A stretch of 64,000 bases of DNA from Drosophila miranda (Eukaryota > Arthropoda > Insecta > Diptera > Drosophilidae). The DNA lies in the NCBI RefSeq assembly GCF_003369915.1, contig NC_046675.1:5022001-5086000 (forward strand), written 5' to 3'. A program made the position numbers and the translations under genes. Of the stretch, positions 14,401 to 26,487 are shown one piece after another (within the stretch, counting starts at the first letter, position 1; each line of letters opens with the position of its first letter). The notes beneath the pieces are model-generated. The model saw nothing but the letters and a program-made list of their open reading frames with translations, ran no database searches and was not told where the DNA came from.

Positions 14401-17400
14401 CACATTCTCGTGCGAGTATTTACGAGTACTCGTATCCGTATGAATGCCAATTGGTGTACAATGCAAAAGTTTGCATTTCCTTTGTGTGCACACAAATTAT
14501 ATTTTGTCAATTGAAAACGCCAGCAAAAACATCAGAGAGTGTGTGTGCATACGATATTTAATTTCTGCTCTTATAAAATTCAACAATTTCCTCATACATT
14601 CAATTATATGATAATGAAATATTCAAAGCGACTGTGGCGACCAGAGCTTGTTAAATATTCAAAACTAATTTTCAGACGACCGACTCGACTCGCAAACGTC
14701 TGTAAATTTTGTATTTCAAAACGTGTGAAGTGACAAATTGCATTCTTAATACAACACCAGAGCCGGGTCAGAGCTGGGCGGGAGACAAATTTTTCTGTTT
14801 AATAATACTCCCATTAACTCTTCATAATTAATCATTAAATATTACCATTAGCCACACTTTGCCACCCCCGCGGCAATCGTCAAACAATGCCCCTTGAATG
14901 GCTGCCATAGGAAATTACCAAAGCCACAAATAGTTGTTGACAACCCATATTTTTGTGGGCTGCCACTTTGCTGGCGTAAACAACTCTCCCAATGGCTTCC
15001 TGGCGGCTCCTTTGTGTGGCATTCAGCATTCACCATTCACCATTCACGCCCCATCGAGGCGGGCGACATAAATTGCCCTCTGCAAGGTGCAAATTGCCAA
15101 CAATAAATTGTAATTAATGATTTATAGGTGGTCTGTCATTGCGATACAGGGCAGGCAGGATAAGGGCAGGAGCATACTTGGGACTAGCCAAAGTGTGGCA
15201 GCACTGATTGGCTCTACGCTGAGTGTGGCAGCAATGATTGGTAGATCGAGAAGAAGGACATCTCATGGGTATCTCAGTGTCGACTCCTGGCAACCATATT
15301 AAATGACAAATGTTCATCGTGGTAAGCATAAATATTTCAATTAGAGTTCGTGATTTCCATGTTTCGCACCGGCTTCTTGACTAGGGCTAGATATATGGGT
15401 TGGCTTTTCCGGGGCTGCTCAGTGGAGTGGAGGGGAAGTCTCAATTTCATTTCCACCTGGCAGCCGGTGTCTGTCTGGCAGTAAGCAAGATTTCCATTTG
15501 TGTGCAGCTACTTTTCGACCAGATTAATGTGGGTCGTGTGCCCTCGAGTCCTTGGTTGCGCCCCAGTTTGCCAGTTAAGGTGTATTATCAGCCAATTTCC
15601 CAAATGCAGCCCTCCCACAGCTAAGCACTTGGTGGTTATCCCTTTTCGCCCCCACCCCACATAATGTGCTCGTTTCGATGCAGCAAGTGGCTTTCCCTCG
15701 CCAACTTTTTCCGCTGGGTTGCTACAGTTTCCTTTTTTCTTATCGGAAAAGCAGAGCAAGAGCTTCCTAGCTGAAGTTGAACACCAAACAGCAAACCCAG
15801 CATGGCCCATCCTGCAGTCCCCAGAGAGCTCTGCAGAGCGCAAACATGTTGGGGCTCGCAAGCCTTTTGCATTTTAATTAAGGCGCATACCATGAGTGTT
15901 TGCTTATTTAATTGCACAATCGGAAAAAGTTTCACGATGTGTTTTTTTTCTTGTATTTTTTTGAAGGGGGGGTGCCGCCTTAACATGACAAGTTTGAAAT
16001 ATTAACAGAGGCGAGGGAGAGCCAACAAGAAATTCAATTTCGTGAAGGCAAACAAGTCGAAGGAGCAGCAACGTACAATTTTTGGCTGCATCTTCAGCCA
16101 TGAACATGAGAACGAGAATGCTGGGCTGGGAGTCATCCTGCAGCGAACGGTGAAGGCAGCAAATTGCAGGCTGCATTTTATATATCCCGAAATTACAGCC
16201 TCTCTGATGAGTGTGTGTGTGTGTGTGTCTGTGCGTGTCTGAGCAAATATAAAAAAATATATCAGAGAAGTGCAGCCAGACAGATCGGAAAGGAGAGGAG
16301 AGGAGAGCACGAGGGCCAACAAGGACCGACAGCGTGGTCGTTGTCGTTGTCGTTGTCGCTGGCATCATTTTACGTCATTTATCACAATCCTGACATGGCA
16401 CCCGAACCCAGACAGGCCGGAAGACTACTGCGGATAACGCGGAATCAGAGCTGACGTGGCCACTGGAGAGTGTGTCCAGCCAGCATCCAATAAGCAGACA
16501 GTTCGACCAATCGCGAATATTTTAATACAATTTGAAACTTTTCCAGCATACTCGAAGGGCTTTCCTGCCCAGTTTGGACGGCAATCAGAGACGGTGATAA
16601 TAATGGCCAAAAGAACACAATTAAGAGTCTGTTTTTATCAGAGTAAATTAATTTCTGTAGTTTCTCATCTTATTCCTTTCTTCCCCCAGAACATGATTAA
16701 GCATTCCAAGCACAGCTGCAGAGTCGATTTCCACGTAGCGTATGCATTATATGAGAATATTTCATCTATAAGATGACTGGCTCCTGATGAACATATCAAA
16801 TTTCGATCAGTAATTTATGTGTTATCCTAATGATGCCCGATGCCAGAGCGTACTGTGCAAGGCCCAATGAATTTCCGATTGATTTTCCTGTTAATTTCCC
16901 TGAGCAACTTATTGATATGCAAATTCAGATGGTTATGCTTGGTGCTGACTTGGATTGTCCTTCTGCAAGTACTCCTTGCAAATTGCGGTAATAATATTTT
17001 GTGGTATATTTACTATACATATTTCCCAGAGCTGGGGCGCTGTGCTCCAACGAACAGCAACCGAATGGAAGAGGTCCCCAGACAGAGGAATACAACTGAC
17101 GAGCACCACAAAATAATAAAAATGAAAAACTAAGCTAATGGATATGCAAACAACTAGCAAAAGGGACCGGACAGGACGCACAGTGCCTGCAAATAGCAAC
17201 GAACCGTAATGCATCTAAATAAACACAAAAACAGAGACAGAGAGCACACAGACTGAAAACCTACGGAAATGTGAAGAGGATTTGGGTTTTGGTTTAGATA
17301 CAGAAATAGAGATAGGATCCCCCATTGTTGGTGCTGTATTCTGTCTTTCTGTTTTATGCATATGCACAGTTTTTAATATTTATATTTCATTCTATTCCGA

Positions 17401-18956
17401 AAATTCAACACACAGACTCGCAGACACGAAAAGAAGTTGCAACAATAACTGGCAGAACAATGGCCGGAATGGAAATGGGAGGAACAGGCTTTATAATTGC
17501 TGGTAATACAACCACAAATGGATGCACGTGTGTGCATCGGTAGATGTGTTTGTGTATCTGTGTTTTTGTTTGTGCATTGTACATGACACCAATTTATATT
17601 GCCACTACTGGCAGTACAGTGACCCGGCCAGGCGTCGCCGTCCCTTCAGTCGGGCCAAGAATTAATAACCAACGAATGCTGTTGATGTTCCCCTGTGGTA
17701 AGAGCATTTGTTGTTAGCCATGTTGCTGCGTTTATTCAAATTTATTATTGCATGTTGTAGCCGCATACCATTTGTGTCATATTTACAAGGCATTTTGAAT
17801 TGCCGTACAGCCGTACTGCCGTACAGCCGTGCGGCGCTGCAGCAACACTGGGCGTGTTCGTACATTTTGTTGCACATTAGAATAATCTTTGGAATAAATT
17901 CTATTCAAAGATAAATTATAGGAATTACATGCCACAATTTCGACATTCTCTGACTGCTGGGGAGGAGCCTCCTGCAACGCCTTCAACAACTGCTGCCAGA
18001 CAGACGCTGAAAAGACAGAAAAGACAGAAAAGATTCAGTTAGCCCGACAGTTTAATGAAAAAACTTTGCCCATTACTTAGGGCGTCCTAAATGCAAATTA
18101 TGACGACTTGCATATTAATTTGAATTTTATCTGACCAAGGAACGGCCATAAATCTTCATTAAACTGGCCGTAGACGAAGGGTAGGGTACGAGTTTTCCCA
18201 TTTCATTTTTGCCATCAAAGAAATGACTTGTTGCTCCCTGGGCCCAGTGGCCTCAATTAATAAACTCCTCTGGGTCTGTGCTCTCAACAAGGATTCCAAG
18301 CTCCAATCCTTCGATAAACTGGTAGCTGCACTTGCAATTCGATATTTCGGTGCAGACTGCGGCTGCGGCTGCTACTGCATTATGCATCTTTTTGGGGCTC
18401 GGCTCCTTCAACAAAACAACTCAGCCCCCTGGAACAATGTGTGCGTACGCACTCGTAACAGAGGCAACTCAGAGAGTATTTTCAGACTGACCTTAAGCAG
18501 AATGTGTGGTCCGGTTCGATATTTGGCTTAAATTGGAACTTAATTAAAGTTGCACCCAGAAGATGGGCACTCCTGGGAACAGCCGGCAACAGTTTGAGCT
18601 GTTGGCTGTCCCTTCGGCCTGGCCGGAGCATTGCTTTGTGCAATTTCAGTCATTAAATGCTGCCTGCCAGCCCTAACCCTATGCCCTTCGAACTCGAGTG
18701 TTGCCTCAATTTACACGCCCCGATGTTGTCTGCATAACTTTTGCCAAGAACAAATCCCTCGCCATGAGTTTTCCAGGCCTCTGTGTGTGTGGGGGGTGTT
18801 AGAAGAGCTTTTTAATTTTAATGAGATCTCACTGGCAGACTACGTGCCACGAGATGGTGCTGGTGCTAGAGCCTTCTGTCCGTGCCCTGCCACGCCTTGG
18901 CACTAATTGAGGCGGCAAAAAATGTTTTGCGCTGAGTTTGCTCTGGGCACCCGTCC

Positions 18957-18984
18957 CAGGCAGGCAGGCAGGCAGGCAGGCAGG
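18957..18984. repeat. CAGG tetranucleotide run
   Basis: Seven CAGG units. A related GGCA run occurs at 26457-26487. Confidence 0.9.
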
Positions 18985-19471
18985 CGGGCAGACAGTCTGG
19001 CAGTCGGTTTCTAATTACAAAAATATGCATATTTAAGGCGTTTGCCAAAGATTGGTAGTGAAAGGACAGTGCAAAGAGTGCTTAACAATGCCAGTCAACC
19101 CTCAGTCTAAAGTGGCACAAGGAAGTGACATCAAAGAGCTCCAACGACTGCAGATCGATTCGACTCGAGTCGAGTTTAAATGACTTTAAAACAACCATTT
19201 AATCCCTTGTCAAACTCAATGCTTGGTAAGTGCAACAGAAGGTCCAACTGGATTTAATCTTTTAGACATTTATACCACATGGTGTCTGAAAAGATTGCTA
19301 ATTTGATGCCCCGCCACCCGAATTGCAGCTAATACAAATGGCGGCCACAGAGTTGGCCAGGGAAGAGGCGGTCTATCCGGGCCATGGAATAAACCACAAA
19401 ATAGATTGATACATTACGTGTGCTAGTTGAATGGATGCAGGGTTAGCCAGGTGTGTGACCACACATATACA

Positions 19472-19509
19472 CACGGACACGGACACGAACACGAACACGA
19501 ATACGGACA
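19472..19509. repeat. Hexanucleotide run (GGACAC/GAACAC)
   Basis: About six hexamer units alternating between two single-base variants. Confidence 0.8.
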
Positions 19510-20024
19510 GTATCCTGATGGGAACTGATTGATTTGCTGCTGCATTCGTATGGCAATACGTATTTCAACAAATTGGGTTTTTGCATTTCAATCAGCTAAA
19601 AAGGTTTGTACAATTTGTGTGCTCTGTGCTCCATCTGCATCCACCAGCTTCCACCCGCATCCAACGTTGGAATCTGGCCAATGTTGTTTCAATTTGTCCA
19701 AATTAATTTTTAAATATGTGGCTTGGTTCGCCTTGGAGCCAGGAAATGCTCTGAGTACTGCCATTAGTTGCAAGAGAATTTAAATTTTAATTATGTGAAC
19801 ATCTTGATAATTGCTCTGACCCGCATTCACCACAGAGAGAAGAAAATTAGTTGAGAAAAATGAGCGGAAAAATAACAAAGGAGTACAAAAGGAAAGTATG
19901 GCAAGCGCTAAAGCGAAATTCATGTCAGCGGAAATGTTTTGCTCCAATGACAATAACAGCAGCCAAAAGCGGCCGGAGATGGCGGCCAGGACCAGGACAA
20001 TGGCCAGGGAGGAAGGGACAGCGA

Positions 20025-20044
20025 AAGAGAGAGAGAGAGAGAGG
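20025..20044. repeat. GA microsatellite
   Basis: About ten GA units; a longer GA run lies at 52210-52234. Both could bind GAGA factor. Confidence 0.85.
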
Positions 20045-20931
20045 GACAATGGCGTTGCGTTTCCGCTTCCGCTGCTGATGTTGATGCTGATGCCACTCGG
20101 CGGCAGCAGTGCCAGTGCCCATGCCACCAGCAGCAAATGGCGCAAATGAAAAACTAGTTTTTTCAGCGCGGCTGCCTTCACTTTTGTGTTTGTGTTTGTG
20201 TTGTTTTTTGTTAGATCTTGTGACAATGGCGCTTTTCCAGTGGCGTTGACATTCCCAGCTGACAACAATGCGCTTTCCTCAAATTCCACCCAAAGGTAAC
20301 AATGCAGGAAAAGCGCCAAGAGGAGGACGAGGAGGGGGAGGAGCACCAGGAAGATTACTACTAACATCAATGACCCAAGGCGACTCCTGCTTAGTTATTT
20401 CATCTTCTATTCATTGGAGAGGACAGCAGCTGACAAATCCACTTTCCTCGAAGCATCTCTTGTAAGGCTTTTTCTCCTCTAATATATTATGCTCGCATCA
20501 ATGCGGATTTGCAATTACAGTGTTGATGCCGTAATTAGTGCTAGTGATTCATTCATGGACATGACTGTACACTTTTACATGATTTATGGAGGCACGTTCA
20601 CATTCCCTGCTGGACCCACGGACAGCATGACACGTGCTGGGGGACCGGCTTTTTATGATAGTTCTGGAATGCAGGACGTGCCTGAGCCGCCGCAGCTGCG
20701 TTTGCATAAATGGTCCCGGGGTGGGGGCTCTGGGCCTCGGGCTCCGGGCTCCGGGAAGCGACCAAAAAAAAGCCTGTCTGGGATGACAAAAATTCAATTT
20801 GGATTTTATGTACCCAGCACTTGCCCAGTGCTCTGCATGCCGGATTCCATTTGTAGCAACTTTGGAGGCACGAAATTGCAGTTGCCTCTGGAATCATAAA
20901 CATCGTCAAAGCCCAGCTTTAGTGAGAGACT

Positions 20932-20970
20932 GGGACTGGGAGTGGGAGTGGGACTGGGCCTGGGCCTGGG
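20932..20970 (+). repeat. GGGNNT hexamer array, G-quadruplex motif
   Basis: Seven GGG tracts start exactly every 6 bp (20932, 20938, 20944, 20950, 20956, 20962, 20968) with 3-nt loops. This satisfies the standard G3N1-7 quadruplex rule with three tracts to spare. Confidence 0.9.
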
Positions 20971-23153
20971 ATTCGAGTCTGTGGTCCTCAGTTACTCCTA
21001 CAACTTATGAGAGATTTTTTGTGAAAGAGGCAATTTTTGGCATTAAGTAAGCGTTTTTCATCCCTTCCCCAAAGCCAAAGGGGCATGAAAAAAAATGGCC
21101 AAGTCAAATTTAAAATGCCTGAGCCACATAGATGGATACGAGTATAAATGCCAACATATGCAGGCTACAGAACACCCCAGCCATGGCTCCTGGATGCCCG
21201 ATCTCCTGCCCAAACACAGGAAGCGCATCGGGTCCAGGCTGGATAACGTTTGCAGGAAGCAAAGGGCAGAATATGATAAGCGCTTGACAAAAAGAGCAGT
21301 GCAGCAAACAGAGCAGGAAGTTTTCCCCAGCAAAATGGCGGAGCTTCGGGGCGGACTGTCTATAGAGTGTATGTGCGTGTACGAGTATGTGAGCATGTGT
21401 GAGAGAGACATAAAGTCGAGTTTTTGGGGTAAAAGTATTTTTATGACCTCTGCTTGTTAGGCTTTATTGGTGCGCAAAAGCAATTAAAGAAGACATAAGG
21501 GGAGAACGGACAAAAAAAAAAACGGCTTCGTAGGCACAATTCGAGAATAGAGTCGGGTGATATATACACGAGTTGAAAACCCCCCTGGCAAGGGAGAGAA
21601 GGAGAGAAGACAGTCCAGACCAAGCAAAATGGTAATTCAGCAGGAAAGTGTTTAAGAAGTAGAATAAATGACTTCCTCTTCCTGAGTTTCTATTCCCTCT
21701 ACGTGTTATTGGATCGCATTCATCATTAATTACATTTTCCAACTGTAATTGAATGCATTTTGAATGGTTATGCCATGACAATCCAGCAGATTAATAAGAG
21801 TGTTTGGGCATTGGAGCATTAGACTACCAAAAGTGGACTCAGCTCTGCTTTTTTCTAATTGTAAAATCAATTGTATACAGTACATAGTATGCGATCAAAT
21901 GAAAAGTCCTTACCATCTACTAATAGCCATTACATCATCCTTTACTTTTTCCATTAATAACCCATACCCAAAACTTGCTGTTTCGCTTGCAATATGTAAT
22001 TAGTAAAGTAAACGATTATTTCCAGTTCCAAAAATGGACGATGTATAGCGGGAAGTAAGAGGGAATAATATAAACACTATATCCTAATGAACACTAATTT
22101 CCAATTTAAATTCTCTTCACGAAACCTTGATGCAGCAAAAATGAAATGGTGACTGGCAATCCCATTAACTATTGATTGGTGCTAGATATACTATACGTAT
22201 ACGTATCCCTTCCACCATTATATCCTCTTTTCAATTACACTTTAAGCACCATCACATATTCAATTACTCGATTTTATATTTAAATTTTCCAGCCAGAAGC
22301 GTCGACAGCATTCGCTGAAAAGTTTTGTTGTCGGAGAAAACAAAATAATATCGATTATTAGCACCTATCCGGCTAACGCGGCTGTCAGCTCCAGTTTTTC
22401 CTCTCAACGCCCCCCCACCTCAAACTTTGGCTTTGGCAAACAAACAGAAACGGCAGGAGCAGCAAAAGCAGCCCAGCACAGCACTGGGAGATGTACGTAA
22501 GCCAAAAACGGCAGGCGGCTAAGGCACCCAAGCAGTAGAGCAGACTATCAGCAAAGCTGAGGAGCAACCAGCGGGCGCGGGAGATAGGGTGTCAGAGAAC
22601 CGAGCATTGAGGCGGACAGAGAAGAGCAAACAAACAAAGCTCCCTGGAAACGGCAGGAGAGTACAGGGAAGGGGGGGAGGTGGCCATAGCGAATTTCGTT
22701 AGCCCAATTAAAGCAATTTTGCCAGCTCAACTATTGGCAGGAGATGGAGAGAAAGCGAGAGCGAGGTGTGTGGGGGACTGCCGGATATTATGGCCAGACA
22801 AAACATAAACCTTTCTTCTGTGCGGGTCGAGCGGGTGCTCGTACACATTTGGCATTTCATTAACAAGTATTTCGGGGCCATTGGGCTCATTAGAAATGCC
22901 AATCTAGATGGTAAGTAACTGCGATGATGACCATGTCAATTTGGGGGATTAGTGACGCCATGGCAACGCTAAGAGGCTTAAAGTCTGAACCCTCCAAAAA
23001 GCGGGGCCCAAACGCACAAATAGAACCCAAGGCAGAAGAACAAGAGGGATCAGGATGAATTACGTTCCCTCTTGAAGCTGAGTGGGGTTTCTATAATATG
23101 TACATATATTCCATATCGATTTACAGCATTCAGCAATACTTCAGCTGGAGCCG

Positions 23154-23288
23154 TGGCTTATGCATTTTCAATTGCAAAGTTGAAGGAAAACAATTGCACT
23201 TTTCAGTGGGAGAACAACAGAAGCCAGGATGAAGAGCAGCCGATTCCCATTCCATTCCCGTTCTATGGCTTATGCATTTTCAATTGCA
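23154..23288. repeat. 23-bp perfect direct repeat, 112 bp apart
   Basis: The same 23 bases beginning TGGCTTATGCATTTTC occur at 23154-23176 and 23266-23288. Confidence 0.9.
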
Positions 23289-26200
23289 GAATTTATTGTT
23301 TACACGCAATCGGCTATGTAATGAAAAACACGTCATACAATTAGCGGAGGTGGCGCTGCGGGATGGAAAGAAAAGGTGCAGGAGAAGCCATAAATTCTGT
23401 TTGCCAAGCAATTGCCCGGGCTGTTATGATTTATGCGGCTGCTCGGCAAAAGACAAATAGCTAAGTAATTGAATTACGAGACCCAACAAAAGATGACAAT
23501 TCTGCTGAGTAAGCTCGAGCACTTATGCAAATTAGGCCCGAGTATGACCAGACACAAATGCTGCCCCTGCTGCTGCTGCTGCTGCTGATAAGAAGGCCCT
23601 TGGAATTGGAAAAGCACTATTGATCGCAAGTGCAACATGGCTGGAAGGTGGCCAAAAGTCAGCTTAGCGGCATCAATAGGACACCCAGCCTCCTCGTTAG
23701 AGTCAGGGCGGGGTCTGGGTCGTGGCAACAATTGAAAATGCAAGCTCAGAGTTCGCCAGCGGGCAGTCTGCTATGGACCGACGCGGAAAGTGAAACGGAA
23801 CGGCAATGGAAACGGAAACGCAAAGCACCACGAACCCAGAAGATGGAGGAGGAATGGAGTCATGAGCATTATTTGTGCCAAATTACCTTTAACGAGGTGA
23901 CTAGCTGGCGGTCCTGTTGCATTACCATTACCGCAATAAACTGTAGCCGCCTCCTCCTCCTCCGTTTCGGCTTCGGCCTCAGCGTCAGCCTCAGTTGAGG
24001 AGAGCGCCAAGTTGCCAGCAAAATTGCACTTGACTCGAATGCCAATTACATGGCGCTGCAGATGTCAGCGGCAGGCAGACTCGATGGCTTCCTGGATGAC
24101 TGGTTGGATGTCGGGTGGCCTGGCTGCCGAGACGATAAGGACATTGGGGGTGACACAGCAGCAGCAGCAGATGCCGTGGCCGTGGCCGTGGTTGGGGCCC
24201 TGAGCCCTGTGCCCTGGGCTCGAATGGAATTGCCACAAAGTGGATTAAATATGAATAAAAGATATTTGAGTAAATTGCATTACCCACAAATTTTCCCCCA
24301 GGGGTAGGGGGGCAATAGTCTCTCGCATTTCACAGAGGTTAGACTGTATTAACTCACTGCATTAGCCCGGCCAAGAACGGAGCAGCAGGAGCCTCTCCAA
24401 GATTGCTTTGACATTTCAGATTTCTCCACAGAAAATAATGGCCAAACTGTGGCCGAGAAAATTTCAAACATCTCCATCCCGAGAAAAAGTTAATATTTAA
24501 TCTGTTCAGTGGAAAGAGTGGCTAAAGTTTTAATTAGGAGACGCATTTTATGTCCGCGGATAAGCTAAAAAACATAAAATTTCAGTTTCACTTTTAATTA
24601 AATTCTTTGTTTAACTAAAACGAATGCAAAAAGTGCGGAAAAATACCATTTGGAGCAGAGTAGAGTGTAACCGCAGAGCCCGCGCAACGCACACACACAC
24701 ACACATGTGCTTATAAAGGGGCATGTGTGATTGCAAATGTGTGAGTCGCTTGTAATTAAATTCCCTGGCCGCGATATTTGTTTCAACAGGGATGTATCCA
24801 GCCGCGCAATCCCCCCTCCTCCCTGCCGTTTTACTGAGCATTCACCGAATGTCCGAACAGTGTGGAACTTCCTTTCAGGATGGCCAGTGCAACAGGATAT
24901 GCCGGGGTAATTCGATTACGCTGTGGCAGACCCACAAATGTGAGTGTACATATGTCTGTGTATCAGAGCTACATATGTGCTTTTCTCTTTTTTCTTACGG
25001 TGTTCATACGATTTATCCCGGAACAAAAAAGACAAATTATGAAAAGAATCCTTCCATTGACAAAGGAATGACCATCATCTATAGTTCGCTTCAAAAGGAC
25101 TTATTAATTAGTACTTGCGCTTAAATTCCTGCTTAATCAGCAGTCGTAATGCTTTTTCAGTGTTTGCCTGAGTTCTATCAAATGGGACGTGTCAATATTA
25201 ATTATCCGGAATACGAGTGCGGAGAGTACGAGTGGCCACCTCTCAGGACAAACGTCGGTCTCAATTAAGAGTACTTTGAGCAGGGAAGCTTCGATAGGAG
25301 TGAAATGATTGTTTTACCCAGGGACTAAACTCGGTTTGCATTCGAGTATTATATAAGTATTATAAAGAAGCATTTTTCATGTAAATGCAGGAGCGAGTAG
25401 CTAACCCTTTCATTACAAACTTTCGCAGCTCTCTCTGCACCCAGCAAGAGCAATCACAGTTTCCATCAAACCTATCCCACACAAAAATGGGAGAAACAGA
25501 TATATGTACATTCATACATATATACGTAAAATAAACTTTGGCAACAGCAACAAACTCCTTTCCGGCTCAGCTCTAAATAAGTTGGCAACAGTTAAAGCAC
25601 GATCCAGACACAGCACTTGCCGGGGTTATATATTTCTGTGGCCACTATCGAGTGCCGCAGACATGAAATTTTCACAAAGTAGCAAACTTTATGCCGACGC
25701 CCGACGCCCGTTGCCGTTGCTACCGCCGCACAATTTTGCCACACAGATACACTCCAACAAACACACGGGGCACACGGATACTACAGTCACACAATTGAGT
25801 TTTAGCCAAAAAAGAAAAAAAGAAGGAGGCAACTAACTGGAACTTTTTTGTCCGCCTCTCTTCTGCTTCGCGTCTCTCCACATTTTTGTTCTCTCTTTTT
25901 CTGTGTTGTGTATTTCTATATTTATGGAACTTTTTCAATTTGGAACTAAAGTTTGCTTTTTTCGGTTAAATTTTTATTCATAACAAAGCAAAGCGTGGCC
26001 GTAGGAAAAACCAACAAATTTAATGGCAACGCAAATGCAGTCCGGGAGAAAAAACAGCATCGAAAAAATGGGAAATGCGTTCGAGGCAATTGCCAAAATG
26101 GTCGCACTCGGCCGCAATAAATTCGCGCTGTGATATATTTTCGTTATTAAAAACTAATTTACATTGTGTAAACGGGCGGAAGAGAACTGTCGGACTTATG

Positions 26201-26456
26201 GGCGGTGCACAAAAAACGAAATGCCAAAACTAGCATGCAAAAAAGTTAATCACCCACGGGGTTTCCTCAGCGAACAAAATACTTAATTGATTTTGCGGTA
26301 CACGAGGCGTATGCGTTATTAATTAATTGTTAACTCAAGCTGGAAGCGATGGGCGGTGAGACAGCTGCAGATTTCGCTGCAACTGTTGCACCAATATGTG
26401 GCAGCAGCAGCAGCAGCAAATTGAAATTGAAATTTTAATGAGTCTCACAGCAGCTG

Positions 26457-26487
26457 GTAGGCAGGCAGGCAGGCAGGCAGGCAGGCA
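26457..26487. repeat. GGCA tetranucleotide run
   Basis: Seven or more GGCA units, just after a CAG run (26400-26418). Confidence 0.9.

Larger units (their letters stand above)
12001..24000. other. Gene-free stretch, non-coding
   Basis: No supported gene. Holds a 30-bp-offset duplicated motif (15192-15241), a GT run (16211-16228), a CAGG run (18957-18984), a GGACAC/GAACAC hexamer run (19472-19509), a GA run (20025-20044), a seven-tract G-rich hexamer repeat (20932-20970), a CTG run (23568-23588) and a 23-bp perfect direct repeat (23154-23176, 23266-23288). Confidence 0.6.

Noticed and set aside
19780..20370. 196-codon minus-strand ORF, leucine and serine rich
   Set aside because: It runs through a GA microsatellite and GC-rich patches, has no domain pattern, and its transmembrane look comes from CTC/CTT codons of the repeat.
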